Notes: a model not told the origin generated them from the letters alone. Positions 25,896-35,170 are shown, counted from the first letter of the stretch. The stretch: 64,000 nt of DNA from Flavobacterium gawalongense (GCF_007097265.1 NZ_VJZP01000005.1:1-64000); one strand, 5' to 3'. Made by a program: numbers and translations.

Positions 25896-26513
25896 ATGAA
25901 ATACAATATAACGGTCTTCCTTTCTCTGATTTTCATTTTGTTCTCGTGCCAAAATGACAATCAAAAACGCATTGCCGAAAATAAGAAAGAGATCAAAAAA
26001 AGAGAAATCATATTTAAAAACATAGAAAAAGGCTGGGTTTTTTACGACACGCCTATAACGGAGGCTTCTGAAAAAAGCATCGCTACCTGGAACGAATTGC
26101 GTATGTTTTTGGCTGAATTAGCTCAAAAACCAAAAAAAACCATTGGAGCATTTCAACAAAAATCGAAAGCACTTTCTAAAAAAGCAATGGCCTTAAATGA
26201 GAATATTCCTTTAGAGTTTAATAAACCTCAGATAAAAAGTAGAATTTCGACGTTAATCACTAAAGTACGATTGTTGGATTTATTCATTCATTTGGATAAT
26301 ATTCCAGATAAAAAAGTGACGCAGTTAGTTGCGGAAATTAATTTGGAATTGGTTTCCTTACAAAGACAAATGGACAAAATTGTAGAGAAAAGCAAAATTC
26401 CTGTTGAAGAAGGAGAATCTGACTTATTGAAAATGATGGATACTGCAAGAGCAATTCCTAGTACGCCTATTCCTAATACACCAATCGACCCAAATCTGCC
26501 ACGCGTTGAGTAA
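25896..26513 (+). CDS. lipoprotein of unknown function
   Basis: 205 residues with signal peptide and lipobox FILFSC (Cys near residue 18), then a highly charged, helical, probably coiled-coil region (QKRIAENKKEIKKREIIFKN) and a proline-rich tail (IPSTPIPNTPIDPNLPRVE). I do not recognise a family. Its stop codon overlaps the TTG start of mfd by 8 bp, so the two genes are translationally coupled, although no functional link between a lipoprotein and mfd is obvious. Confidence 0.78.
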   Translation: MKYNITVFLSLIFILFSCQNDNQKRIAENKKEIKKREIIFKNIEKGWVFYDTPITEASEKSIATWNELRMFLAELAQKPKKTIGAFQQKSKALSKKAMALNENIPLEFNKPQIKSRISTLITKVRLLDLFIHLDNIPDKKVTQLVAEINLELVSLQRQMDKIVEKSKIPVEEGESDLLKMMDTARAIPSTPIPNTPIDPNLPRVE

Positions 26514-29500
26514 AAAAGCCTTATATAGTATTTACGATAATTCGCCAAAAACCCAGCAAATAGTTACTCGTTTATTGGAAAATAATCAAGTAAAAATGCA
26601 TCTTTCGGGATTACTCGGATCAGCACTTTCATTTGTAATTCGTTCGATTTTTAAGAAATCAGAACTTCCTTTTTTGGTTGTTTTAAACAATAAAGAAGAA
26701 GCCGCTTATTATTTGAACGACCTCGAACAGATGGTTGGCGACCAGGATGTCTTGTTTTATCCTGGTTCGTATCGTCGCCCGTACCAAATTGAAGAAACTG
26801 ATAATGCGAATGTTTTGCTTCGCGCCGAAGTCCTAAACAGAATCAATTCCCGCAAAAAACCGGCGATTATTGTCACCTATCCCGAAGCATTATTCGAGAA
26901 AGTGGTGACTCGAAAAGAATTGGATAAAAACACACTGAAAGTATCCGTTGGAGACAAAATTTCTATCGATTTTATCAATGAAGTATTGTTCGAATACGAA
27001 TTCAAAAGAGTTGATTTCATTACGGAACCCGGAGAATTTTCGGTTCGTGGTGGAATTGTTGATGTGTTTTCGTTTTCGAATGATAATCCATACCGAATTG
27101 AGTTTTTTGGAGATGAAGTGGAGAGTATCCGTAGCTTTGATGTTGCGACCCAATTGTCGATTTTACAACAGAAGAAAATTACGATAATTCCAAATGTGGA
27201 GAACAAAGTTTTTCAGGAAAACCGAGAAAGCTTCTTGGATTATATTTCAGAAAAAACGGTTGTTTTCATTCAAAACACCGAAGATTTTTTAGCTCAATTA
27301 GACAAACAATTTGCCAAAGCCGAAGAAGCTTTCGCAAAATTATCGCAGGAAATAAAACGTGCTGCACCGGAACAATTGTTCTTGAATCAAACGGAGTTTA
27401 TAAAAAGAGCCTTAGATTTTTCAATTGTTGAATTGAGTTCTAAAGCTATTTTTAGAACCACCAAAAAATTCGAATACCACATTCAGCCGCAACCGTCGTT
27501 CAATAAGCAATTTGATCTGTTGTTGAATAACCTGAATGAAAATCATTTCAATGGCTACAAAAATTATTTGTTTTGTTCCAATGAAGCCCAAGCCAAACGT
27601 TTTCATGATATTTTTGAGACTTTGGACGAAGCGAATTCTGAAAACATTAGAAAACAATATCATACCGTTGTTTTGCCTTTGTACCAAGGTTTTATAGACG
27701 AAGAAAACCAAATTACCTGTTATACGGATCATCAAATTTTTGAACGCTATCATAAATTCAGCATTAAAAATGGGTATTCGAAAAAACAGAATATTACTTT
27801 AAAAGAATTGACGACGTTATCCGTTGGCGACTATGTGACGCATATTGACCACGGAATTGGGAAATTTGGAGGATTGCAAAAAATACAAGTCGAAGGCAAA
27901 ACACAGGAAGCAATCAAACTTGTTTATGCTGATAATGATATTGTGTATGTGAGTATTCATTCGCTGCACAAGATTTCAAAATACAACGGAAAAGACGGAA
28001 CGCCACCCAAAATTTACAAATTGGGTTCGAATGCCTGGAAGATTTTAAAACAAAAAACCAAGGCACGCGTCAAACATATTGCATTCAATCTGATTCAGTT
28101 GTATGCCAAAAGAAGACTCGAAAAAGGATTCCAGTTTGCACCCGACAGTTATTTGCAAAATGAATTAGAAAGTTCGTTTATTTACGAAGATACACCGGAC
28201 CAAACCAAATCAACCCAAGAAGTAAAAGCGGATATGGAAAGCGACCGCCCAATGGATCGCTTGGTTTGTGGTGATGTAGGTTTTGGTAAAACTGAAGTCG
28301 CTATTCGTGCTGCTTTCAAAGCGGTGGATAACAGCAAACAAGTCGCCATTCTGGTTCCTACGACAATTTTGGCTTACCAACATTATAGAACTTTTACGGA
28401 ACGATTGAAAGACATGCCGGTTTCTGTTGGCTATTTAAACCGTTTTAGAACAGCCAAACAAAAAGCGGAAACCTTAAAATTATTAGCCGAGGGAAAACTT
28501 GATATTGTTATTGGAACACACCAATTGGTCAATAAAAATGTTGTTTTCAAAGATTTAGGATTGTTAATTGTGGATGAGGAACAAAAATTTGGGGTGAATG
28601 TAAAAGACAAACTCAAAACCATTGCGGCCAATGTCGATACACTGACTTTGACAGCAACCCCAATACCGCGAACATTGCAATTTTCATTAATGGCCGCACG
28701 TGATTTATCAGTAATTACAACGCCTCCGCCAAACAGATATCCAATTGAAACGAATGTAGTTGGCTTTAGCGAAGAATTGATTCGGGATGCGATTTCGTAT
28801 GAAATCCAGCGTAACGGACAGGTTTTCTTTATCAATAATCGAATAGAAAATATCAAGGAAGTCGCGGGAATGATTCAGCGTTTGGTGCCAAATGCCAAAG
28901 TTGGAATTGGCCACGGCCAAATGGAAGGAAAAAAACTGGAAGAATTAATGTTGGCTTTCATGAACGGAGAATTTGATGTTTTGGTCGCTACAACCATTAT
29001 CGAAAGTGGATTGGATGTTCCCAATGCGAATACTATTTTCATCAATAATGCGAATAATTTCGGATTGTCTGATTTGCATCAAATGCGGGGTCGGGTAGGG
29101 CGTAGCAATAAGAAAGCATTTTGCTATTTTATTTGTCCGCCGTATTCAGCGATGACCGAAGATGCAAGAAAACGAATTCAGGCTTTGGAACAGTTCAGTG
29201 AACTCGGAAGCGGATTTAATATTGCGATGAAAGATTTAGAGATTCGTGGTGCCGGTGATTTATTGGGAGGCGAACAAAGTGGTTTTATCAACGAAATTGG
29301 TTTTGATACCTATCAAAAAATCATGAATGAAGCCATCGATGAATTGAAGGAAAATGAATTTAAGGATTTGTATCCTGAGGAAAACAATTTGGAAACCAAA
29401 GAATATGTAAAAGACCTGCAAATCGATACCGATTTTGAGTTGTTGTTTCCAGATGAGTATATCAATAATGTTTCGGAACGTTTGAGTTTGTATAATGAAT

Positions 29501-29871
29501 TGGGTGCTATAAAAGATGAGGAAAGCTTAATTGTATACGAAAATAAGCTGATTGACCGTTTTGGACCTTTACCAAAACAAGCGGTTTCTTTATTGAACAG
29601 CATTCGGATTAAATGGATTGCTACTCGCGTAGGAATTGAAAAACTTGTGATGAAACAAGGCAAAATGATCGGTTATTTTGTTTCGGATCAACAATCTGAT
29701 TATTACCAATCGAATCGTTTTCAAGACGTATTGCAGTTTGTGCAAAAACACAATGGTATTTGCAAAATGAAAGAAAAACAAACGCCGAATGGTTTGCGAT
29801 TGTTACTTACTTTCGATAATGTAAAATCAATTCGAAAAGCGTTGGAGTTGATGGAGTTGTTTGGAAAGTAG
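26506..29871 (+). CDS. mfd: transcription-repair coupling factor Mfd (TTG start)
   Basis: ATP-dependent translocase that removes stalled RNA polymerase and recruits UvrA to DNA lesions. 1121 residues. UvrB-like N-terminal region, RNA-polymerase-interacting domain (LKELTTLSVGDYVTHIDHGI followed by GKFGGL), then a RecG-like motor with Walker A CGDVGFGKTEVAIRAAF, DEEQ box LLIVDEEQKFGV, motif III TLTATPIPRTLQ, motif VI QMRGRVGRS, and TRCF C-terminal domain. The start must be the TTG at 26506: the next in-frame ATG is about 28 codons later and would remove conserved N-terminal residues. Overlaps the lipoprotein gene by 8 bp. Hairpin at 29885-29921 follows. Confidence 0.96.
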   Translation: MSKKALYSIYDNSPKTQQIVTRLLENNQVKMHLSGLLGSALSFVIRSIFKKSELPFLVVLNNKEEAAYYLNDLEQMVGDQDVLFYPGSYRRPYQIEETDNANVLLRAEVLNRINSRKKPAIIVTYPEALFEKVVTRKELDKNTLKVSVGDKISIDFINEVLFEYEFKRVDFITEPGEFSVRGGIVDVFSFSNDNPYRIEFFGDEVESIRSFDVATQLSILQQKKITIIPNVENKVFQENRESFLDYISEKTVVFIQNTEDFLAQLDKQFAKAEEAFAKLSQEIKRAAPEQLFLNQTEFIKRALDFSIVELSSKAIFRTTKKFEYHIQPQPSFNKQFDLLLNNLNENHFNGYKNYLFCSNEAQAKRFHDIFETLDEANSENIRKQYHTVVLPLYQGFIDEENQITCYTDHQIFERYHKFSIKNGYSKKQNITLKELTTLSVGDYVTHIDHGIGKFGGLQKIQVEGKTQEAIKLVYADNDIVYVSIHSLHKISKYNGKDGTPPKIYKLGSNAWKILKQKTKARVKHIAFNLIQLYAKRRLEKGFQFAPDSYLQNELESSFIYEDTPDQTKSTQEVKADMESDRPMDRLVCGDVGFGKTEVAIRAAFKAVDNSKQVAILVPTTILAYQHYRTFTERLKDMPVSVGYLNRFRTAKQKAETLKLLAEGKLDIVIGTHQLVNKNVVFKDLGLLIVDEEQKFGVNVKDKLKTIAANVDTLTLTATPIPRTLQFSLMAARDLSVITTPPPNRYPIETNVVGFSEELIRDAISYEIQRNGQVFFINNRIENIKEVAGMIQRLVPNAKVGIGHGQMEGKKLEELMLAFMNGEFDVLVATTIIESGLDVPNANTIFINNANNFGLSDLHQMRGRVGRSNKKAFCYFICPPYSAMTEDARKRIQALEQFSELGSGFNIAMKDLEIRGAGDLLGGEQSGFINEIGFDTYQKIMNEAIDELKENEFKDLYPEENNLETKEYVKDLQIDTDFELLFPDEYINNVSERLSLYNELGAIKDEESLIVYENKLIDRFGPLPKQAVSLLNSIRIKWIATRVGIEKLVMKQGKMIGYFVSDQQSDYYQSNRFQDVLQFVQKHNGICKMKEKQTPNGLRLLLTFDNVKSIRKALELMELFGK

Positions 29872-29884
29872 ATTTTAATGTTTT

Positions 29885-29921
29885 ACAAAGCTTCCAGCCT
29901 TTTGAAGGCTGGAAGCTTTGT
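29885..29921. terminator. perfect 15-bp hairpin between mfd and ACT-domain gene
   Basis: ACAAAGCTTCCAGCC / GGCTGGAAGCTTTGT with a 7-base loop. No T-run follows, so it may be an mRNA-stabilising or repeat hairpin rather than a classical terminator. Confidence 0.6.
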
Positions 29922-29941
29922 ATATTGATTATCAAATTTTT

Positions 29942-30598
29942 CTAATTCTTCAAATCCTTAATTACTTTAAAAGCGACATCTACTTCATTTTCGCTTACCA
30001 AAATTGTAAACTCATTTGAAGTCGAAATTACTTCGTTAATGATAATTCCTTCCCAAGCCAAACGCTGAAAAATGAAATAGTAAATACCGGGAACTACGAT
30101 ATTTTCTTTAGGTAATTTTACCGTAATCGAAGCCAGATTGTCCAGTTTTTGAATCAATTTTTCGTTGGCAAAGTGCTTGTCCACTAAATGGTTTATCGTA
30201 TTACTTACCACAATATTGGTTTCGTTTACGCCTCTTGATGAGGTATAAAAAATGTCTGGGAAAGCATTCAAATCGGTAATTAATTCAGCTTGTTTGTTTA
30301 AAACGGTATCTGATGCTGCAAAAGTATAATCGGTTAGTTCAGAACGAACTGTGATTTCTCCGATGTTTTTTATTACTTTATTTATTTTATGATTTAATCT
30401 AAAATCCAACTCTTCCGTAAGTCTTTTTAGAGACATAACGACTGCTCCTTGTTTTACTTCTTTACCAAATTCAGATTCCAATTCTGTCATTATATTTCGG
30501 GACAAGGAAGTCAAATTAATGATTCCAAGAGATAAAGCATTTAATAGAAAAGGCTTTGTTTTGATGTAATTTTCTACAATGGATGAAACAGTTTTCAT
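29942..30598 (-). CDS. ACT-domain-like protein
   Basis: 218 residues, cytoplasmic. The N-terminal helical part (SLSRNIMTELESEFGKEVKQ) may bind nucleic acid or form a helix bundle. The C-terminal half (SITVKLPKENIVVPGIYYFI through AWEGIIINEVISTSNEFTIL) has the beta-alpha-beta pattern of the ACT domains of aspartate kinases. No kinase domain is present. The protein is conserved in flavobacteria as far as I recall, without known function; sensing a small ligand is inference. A -7 box lies upstream at 30655-30662. Confidence 0.75.
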   Translation of the reverse strand: MKTVSSIVENYIKTKPFLLNALSLGIINLTSLSRNIMTELESEFGKEVKQGAVVMSLKRLTEELDFRLNHKINKVIKNIGEITVRSELTDYTFAASDTVLNKQAELITDLNAFPDIFYTSSRGVNETNIVVSNTINHLVDKHFANEKLIQKLDNLASITVKLPKENIVVPGIYYFIFQRLAWEGIIINEVISTSNEFTILVSENEVDVAFKVIKDLKN

Positions 30599-30654
30599 AA
30601 TGTATTAGGTGTTTTTACGTAGTTTTTACTTAGTTAGAGTGTCAAAAATCTCTG

Positions 30655-30662
30655 CAAAGATA
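30655..30662 (-). promoter_or_regulatory. -7 box of ACT-domain gene
   Basis: Minus-strand TATCTTTG, matching TAnnTTTG, 57 bp upstream of the start codon. Confidence 0.55.
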
Positions 30663-30705
30663 GATAAAAAACAATTTGTTACAAATATAACATTGGTTTT
30701 TTTTG

Positions 30706-31065
30706 TTAAAAATGATAAAAAGCATCTATAAGGTGTTCAATTACAAAAGATTTGCCTTCTTTATGGATGGCAATGATGTCAAAACGGACTTCAATATCGA
30801 TATTTTTGTAAATTACGTATGCATTTACGGCTTTTACGAGCAGTTGAATTTTTTTTGGTTTTACAAAATCCTGTGGTAAACCAAATTCCAAGGATGAACG
30901 GGTTTTTACTTCAACAACGGCGAGTATGTTTTCTTTTTGGGCAAGAATGTCAATTTCAGCCTTTTGGAAAGTCCAATTGGTTTCAAGTATAGTATAGCCG
31001 TCTTTTTGCAGGTATTCTACAGCCATTTCTTCTCCAAATTTTCCCAGTTCATTGTGTTCAGCCAT
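30706..31065 (-). CDS. YraN/UPF0102 endonuclease-like protein
   Basis: 119-residue UPF0102 protein with the PD-(D/E)xK-like core: GKFGEEMAVEYLQKDGYTIL, then EIDILAQKENILAVVEVKTR, where D..E.K are the presumed catalytic residues. Full length. The function of the family is unsettled, although a nuclease role is likely from the fold. Its start codon is only 6 bp from the beginning of a long tandem repeat array, so its promoter and leader must lie within or beyond that array. Confidence 0.9.
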   Translation of the reverse strand: MAEHNELGKFGEEMAVEYLQKDGYTILETNWTFQKAEIDILAQKENILAVVEVKTRSSLEFGLPQDFVKPKKIQLLVKAVNAYVIYKNIDIEVRFDIIAIHKEGKSFVIEHLIDAFYHF

Positions 31066-31071
31066 AAAAAA

Positions 31072-31788
31072 GTGTTCAGTATTCAGTCGCAGTATTCAGT
31101 TCGTAAACATCTGCATCAAAAATCGTTAATCAACAATCAGCAATCAAAAAAGTATTCAGTGTTCAGTCGCAGTATTCAGTTCGTGAACATCTGCAATCAA
31201 AATTCGTTAATCAACAATCAAATATTCAGTATTCAGTATTCAGTATTCAGTGTTCAGTCGCAGTATTCAGTTCGTGAACATCTGCAATCAAAAATCGTTA
31301 ATCAACAATCAGCAATCAAAAAAGTATTCAGTGTTCAGTCGCAGTGTTCAGTTCGTGAACTTCTGCAATCAAAAATCGTTAATCAACAATCAGCAATCAA
31401 AAAAGTATTCAGTGTTCAGTCGCAGTATTCAGTTCGTGAACATCTGCAATCAAAAATCGTTAATCAACAATCAGCAATCAAAAAAGTTTCAGTGTTCAGT
31501 CGCAGTATTCAGTTCGTGAACATCTGCAATCAAAAATCGTTAATCAACAATCAGCAATCAAAAAAGTGTTCAGTGTTCAGTCGCAGTATTCAGTTCACAA
31601 ACATCTGCAATCAAAAATCGTTAATCAACAATCAAAAAAAGTGTTCAGTGTTCAGTCCCAGTATTCAGTTCGTAAACTTCTGCAATCAAAAATCGTTAAT
31701 CGACAATCTTAAATCAAAAAAAGTGTTCAGTCGCAGTGTTTAGATCGAAAAACTTCTGCAATCTAAAATCGTTAATCAACAATCAATC
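31072..31788. repeat. tandem array of nine ~81-bp units (composite of repeat families A and C)
   Basis: Units start at 31072, 31152, 31222, 31324, 31405, 31486, 31566, 31641 and 31723; the most regular are 81 bp. Each unit joins a GTATTCAGTGTTCAGTCGCA part (family A, as in hairpins at 43042 and 51872) to a CTGCAATCAAAAATCGTTAA part (family C, as at 44641 and 54193). The third unit carries extra ATTCAGT steps. Two plus-strand frames are open throughout because 81 is a multiple of three, but the frame breaks in 80-, 75- and 82-bp units; coding is unlikely. Confidence 0.9.
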
Positions 31789-31792
31789 TTTT

Positions 31793-32794
31793 TTATTCAA
31801 AAATAACGCTACTAGAATTTTCATTCAAATGCATAGTTACTTTACTTCCCAAAATCAAGGCTCTGTTATCATGGATATGTCCCGCCGGAAAATTATAAAT
31901 AACAGGAATGTTGTATTTTTTAGTGACATCATCTATAATTTCAAGAGCATTTTTTCCCCAAGGAATATCATTGTCTTTCATTTTTGACATGGATCCGACA
32001 ATAATTCCCTTAATACTTTCCAGGCAACCATTGCGTTTTAAGTTCATCATCATACGATCAATATGATATAAATATTCGTCCAAATCTTCTATAAACAAGA
32101 TTTTATCGGCACAATCTATAGCCGATTTGGAACCAAATAAGCTATACAAAATAGATAAATTCCCGCCAACCAATTCACCGAAAGCATCACCAAATCGATT
32201 CATTGTATTTGGTTCAATCGCATATTTTAAGGATTCCCCAAACATGGCTACTCGTAAGGATTCAATGGCTTCAGGGGTTGCTTTTGGGATACTGATGGGC
32301 ATAATACCATGTATAGATTTGAAACCCATCGTATTCAAATGATTGTGCAAAACAGTGACATCGCTAAAACCAATAATCCATTTTGGATTTTGTTTAAAGT
32401 TGGTAAAATCCAATAAATCAACCATTCGTACCGTACCATAACCACCGCGAACACACCAGATTGCCTTAATGTTTGGATTGTCTAATTGTTCCTGGAAATC
32501 GGCGGCACGTTGTTCATCCGTACCCGCCAATTGATTATCATCTAAACCAATACTTTTTCCAATGACGACTTCCAATCCCCAACTGTGTAACAGATCTATT
32601 GCAGGTTTAAGGTTGTCGTCTATGTTTTTTCTGGCTGTTGCCAAAATGGCTATCGTGTCTCCTTTTTGTAAAATAGGTGGTGTTATCATTAGTGTATGGG
32701 CTTGAGAATTGAAAGATTGGAAAACAAAAATAAGAAATAGGAATTTATATAAAACATAATTTCTGTTTATAAAAGTAAATCGGGTAGCATGCAT
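31793..32794 (-). CDS. LD-carboxypeptidase (peptidase S66, LdcA-like)
   Basis: Serine carboxypeptidase that removes the terminal D-Ala from tetrapeptides in peptidoglycan recycling. Motifs: RGGYGTVRMVDLLDF, nucleophile Ser in IIGFSDVTVLHNHL, Glu in LFIEDLDEYLYHIDRM, His in FPAGHIHDNRALILG. The 333-residue form has a hydrophobic N-terminus (YKFLFLIFVFQSFNSQA) that could be a signal peptide; starting at the internal Met (32689, MITPPILQKGDTIAIL) would give a cytosolic enzyme of usual length. Both forms occur in the family, so localisation is undecided. Confidence 0.88.
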   Translation of the reverse strand: MHATRFTFINRNYVLYKFLFLIFVFQSFNSQAHTLMITPPILQKGDTIAILATARKNIDDNLKPAIDLLHSWGLEVVIGKSIGLDDNQLAGTDEQRAADFQEQLDNPNIKAIWCVRGGYGTVRMVDLLDFTNFKQNPKWIIGFSDVTVLHNHLNTMGFKSIHGIMPISIPKATPEAIESLRVAMFGESLKYAIEPNTMNRFGDAFGELVGGNLSILYSLFGSKSAIDCADKILFIEDLDEYLYHIDRMMMNLKRNGCLESIKGIIVGSMSKMKDNDIPWGKNALEIIDDVTKKYNIPVIYNFPAGHIHDNRALILGSKVTMHLNENSSSVIFE

Positions 32795-32901
32795 ATTTGT
32801 TGCTTTTTTCTAAAACAAATATAAGCAATTACAAAATAGTTTTAAGTTCCGTCTTCAAATGACTATTTTTACAATAAACGACACCATTAGGAATCACATT
32901 T

Positions 32902-34008
32902 ATGATCAAAAATAAAACACATATGAAAATTACCCATCTGATTCTGTTATTGTTTTTGTTTTTTCCAATGATAAAATCGGACGCTCAGCAAAAGAATTAT
33001 CTGATTCATACGGTTGCATTTTATAATTTCGAAAATCTATACGATACAATAAATGATGCGAATACTCGAGATGATGACTGGGTTTATTCCTCAAGCTATT
33101 ACAGGAAAAAAATTAGTAACATAGCAAGAGTTATTTCAAAAATAGGAACAGGAGAGAATCCTAATTCGCCAACAATTATAGGTTTGGCAGAAGCTGAAAA
33201 TAGAAATGTTTTGGAAGATTTAATCAAAGATCCTCAAATAGTCAATAAAGATTATGGAATAGTACATTTTGAATCGCCAGACAGAAGAGGTATCGATTGT
33301 TCTTTTCTATATCAAAAGAAATATTTTAAACCTACCAGCTATGCAAACATTCCATTGCTGATCTATGAAAAAGACACAAGACCAATTAAGAGAAAAATAC
33401 TGGAAGACGATAAAGAGGATAGTAATGAACCAGATCAAACTACAAAAAGAATTTATACTAGAGATCAAATCCTGTTAACAGGATTTCTTGATGGAGAAGA
33501 AATGAATTTTATAGTAAATCACTGGCCTTCAAGACGAGGAGGGGAAGCTATAAGTAGCCTATTAAGAGAAAAGGCTGCGGCATTGAATGTGAAAATTATT
33601 GATTCTTTGCAAAAATTAAATCCAGATGCTAAAGTAATTACTATGGGCGACTTAAATGACGGACCTTTTAATACTAGTTTAAAAAAGGTACTTAAAACAA
33701 AAGCAAATAAAAACGATGTTCAACTTTTAGGAATGTATAACCCAATGGAAAGCATCGCCAAAAAAGGAATTGGAACTATTGCTTTTCGAGACGCATGGGA
33801 TGTTTTTGATCAAATAATACTGACAGAATCATTAATAAGAGCCGATTATTCGACCTATAAATATTGGAAAGCAGGCATTTATAACGCTCTATTTATGGTT
33901 CAAACAACAGGACAATATAAAGGGTATGGTTTAAGAAATACACCAACTGTTCCAGGATTTAGTGACCATTTTCCGGTTTATATTTATTTAATCAAAGAAA
34001 AACAATAG
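32902..34008 (+). CDS. endonuclease/exonuclease/phosphatase family protein, exported
   Basis: 368 residues of the EEP (DNase I-like) fold with signal peptide (HLILLLFLFFPMIKSDAQ). Motifs: FYNFENLYDTINDANTRDDD (N and E region), GLAEAENRNVL with catalytic Glu, NHWPSRRGGE, TMGDLNDGPFN (D-x-N) and the C-terminal GFSDHFPVYIYL (S-D-H). It could be a nuclease or a phosphodiesterase. The second Met at 32923 directly precedes the signal peptide, has the more A-rich upstream context and may be the real start. Confidence 0.87.
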   Translation: MIKNKTHMKITHLILLLFLFFPMIKSDAQQKNYLIHTVAFYNFENLYDTINDANTRDDDWVYSSSYYRKKISNIARVISKIGTGENPNSPTIIGLAEAENRNVLEDLIKDPQIVNKDYGIVHFESPDRRGIDCSFLYQKKYFKPTSYANIPLLIYEKDTRPIKRKILEDDKEDSNEPDQTTKRIYTRDQILLTGFLDGEEMNFIVNHWPSRRGGEAISSLLREKAAALNVKIIDSLQKLNPDAKVITMGDLNDGPFNTSLKKVLKTKANKNDVQLLGMYNPMESIAKKGIGTIAFRDAWDVFDQIILTESLIRADYSTYKYWKAGIYNALFMVQTTGQYKGYGLRNTPTVPGFSDHFPVYIYLIKEKQ

Positions 34009-34049
34009 CATTTTTAATTTCATAACTTTACATTTAAAAATTAGAAAAA

Positions 34050-34580
34050 ATGGCAATAGCAAAACCTTTCAACCTCAATAAATGGATAGATGAAAATCGT
34101 AATCTGCTTAAACCGCCAGTTGGCAATAGAAATTTGTACAGAGAATCCGGCGATTATATCGTCATGATTGTTGCGGGTCCTAATGCCCGAAAAGACTACC
34201 ACTATAATGAAACGGAAGAATTATTTTACCAACTCGAAGGTTCCATAAAAGTGATTATTCAGGAAGATGGTGAGCGCAAGGAAATGGAACTCCATGCCGG
34301 CGATATGTACCTTCATCCTGCTAAAGTTCCACATTCTCCAGTGCGTTCCGAGGGTTCGATAGGTTTGGTGATTGAAAGAAAACGCGCCGGAAAAGGATAT
34401 ACTGATGGTTTATTGTGGTTTTGTGATAATTGCAATCATAAATTGCACGAAGTCTATTTTGAACTGCATAATATCGAAAAAGATTTTCTGCCTCATTTTG
34501 AACATTTCTATAATTCAGAAGCATTGAGAACGTGTGAAAAATGCGGAACTGTTATGGAAACCGACCCAAGATTTGTTTAA
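34050..34580 (+). CDS. 3-hydroxyanthranilate 3,4-dioxygenase
   Basis: Fe(II) cupin dioxygenase that opens the ring of 3-hydroxyanthranilate to aminocarboxymuconate semialdehyde in the kynurenine pathway (tryptophan degradation or quinolinate formation). 176 residues. Conserved catalytic Arg in VMIVAGPNARKDYHYNETEE, with His and Glu iron ligands in the same segment (DYHYNETEEL) and a later His in HPAKVPHSPVRSEGSIGLVI. A second, rubredoxin-like metal site is formed by CDNC and CEKC, as in bacterial enzymes. No other kynurenine gene is in the window; the ALDH downstream could but need not be related. Confidence 0.93.
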   Translation: MAIAKPFNLNKWIDENRNLLKPPVGNRNLYRESGDYIVMIVAGPNARKDYHYNETEELFYQLEGSIKVIIQEDGERKEMELHAGDMYLHPAKVPHSPVRSEGSIGLVIERKRAGKGYTDGLLWFCDNCNHKLHEVYFELHNIEKDFLPHFEHFYNSEALRTCEKCGTVMETDPRFV

Positions 34581-34638
34581 TCTGAATTAATTTCAGATTC
34601 TCTTTGCTTGGTGTCGATCATTTCGATTGCAAGAGAAA

Positions 34639-34663
34639 TGTCACCCTGAGCGAATTCGAATGG
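34639..34663. repeat. family G repeat
   Basis: Begins TGTCACCCTGAGCGAATTCG. Matches the reverse complement of 5051-5075 at 22 of 25 positions. Confidence 0.65.
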
Positions 34664-35010
34664 AGGAGCTATTTAGCTTCGCTGAATCTTCGATTTCCCG
34701 CTGTGCGTTATATCTTTTTTTCCCTAAAGAAAGGAGAAAAAGGATGCCACTTCCATCCTACCGTGTGGACACAAATTTTTATACATTAGAATAGAACACA
34801 GATTTGACAGATTAGACGGATTGTCACAGGTTTTTTTGATTATAACATGAAAAAGCCAACATGATTATGACATTTCGGGACACGACTTTTTTAATTAGAA
34901 AAGAACAAATTTAAATCTGTGTTAATTTGTTCGATCCGTGTTATCTGTGTTCTATTTTAAGATGTGTCCAGACGGTTAGACTTCCATCGGGGCTAAAAAC
35001 CGTGCATCGG
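34664..35010. repeat. family E repeat (interrupted by MITE)
   Basis: GGAGCTATTT, TTTCCCGCTGTGCG, ATATCTTTTTTTCC and GAAAAAGGATGCCACTTCCA, continued after the MITE by TCGGGGCTAAAAA. It aligns with the uninterrupted copy at 59464-59542 (GGAGCTATTTCCCGCTATTC, ATCTTTTTTTCGG, AAAAAAGGATTTTCACTGC, CCGGGCTAGG). Confidence 0.7.
34758..34979. mobile_element. 222-bp MITE with terminal inverted repeats and 9-bp target duplication
   Basis: Left end CTACCGTGTGGACACA; right end, read on the other strand, CTAACCGTCTGGACACA. Both continue inward to a shared AATAGAACACAGAT. It is flanked on both sides by ACTTCCATC (34749-34757 and 34980-34988), a 9-bp direct repeat expected from target-site duplication. It is too short to code for a transposase. 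The family of the driving transposase cannot be named from this. Confidence 0.8.
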
Positions 35011-35162
35011 ACCACTTTTTCATTCCGACGAAGGGGGAATCTCATTCGATGAATGCTTTCTAAAGAGCTTTCCGCTTGGTTAAAAGGACAAGTTTTGCAA
35101 AATTTTTGGATGTGAAAGAGTTAAATAAAAGCGGCAATGTTTAGTATTTCAGGTTAAAATAA

Positions 35163-35170
35163 TATATTTG
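35163..35170 (+). promoter_or_regulatory. -7 box of ALDH promoter
   Basis: TATATTTG, a match to TAnnTTTG, 36 bp before the ALDH start codon. Confidence 0.55.

Noticed and set aside
30937..31743. Long plus-strand ORF (268 codons) and an overlapping one (31250-31519) encoding repeated 27-residue blocks
   Set aside because: They are produced by the 81-bp tandem array, whose sequence lacks stops in two frames. The frame breaks at 80-, 75- and 82-bp units, and the start lies antisense within yraN. No signal peptide or known repeat fold.
31072..31788. CRISPR array
   Set aside because: The whole unit of about 81 bp is repeated, with no short constant repeat alternating with unique spacers, and no cas genes are present.
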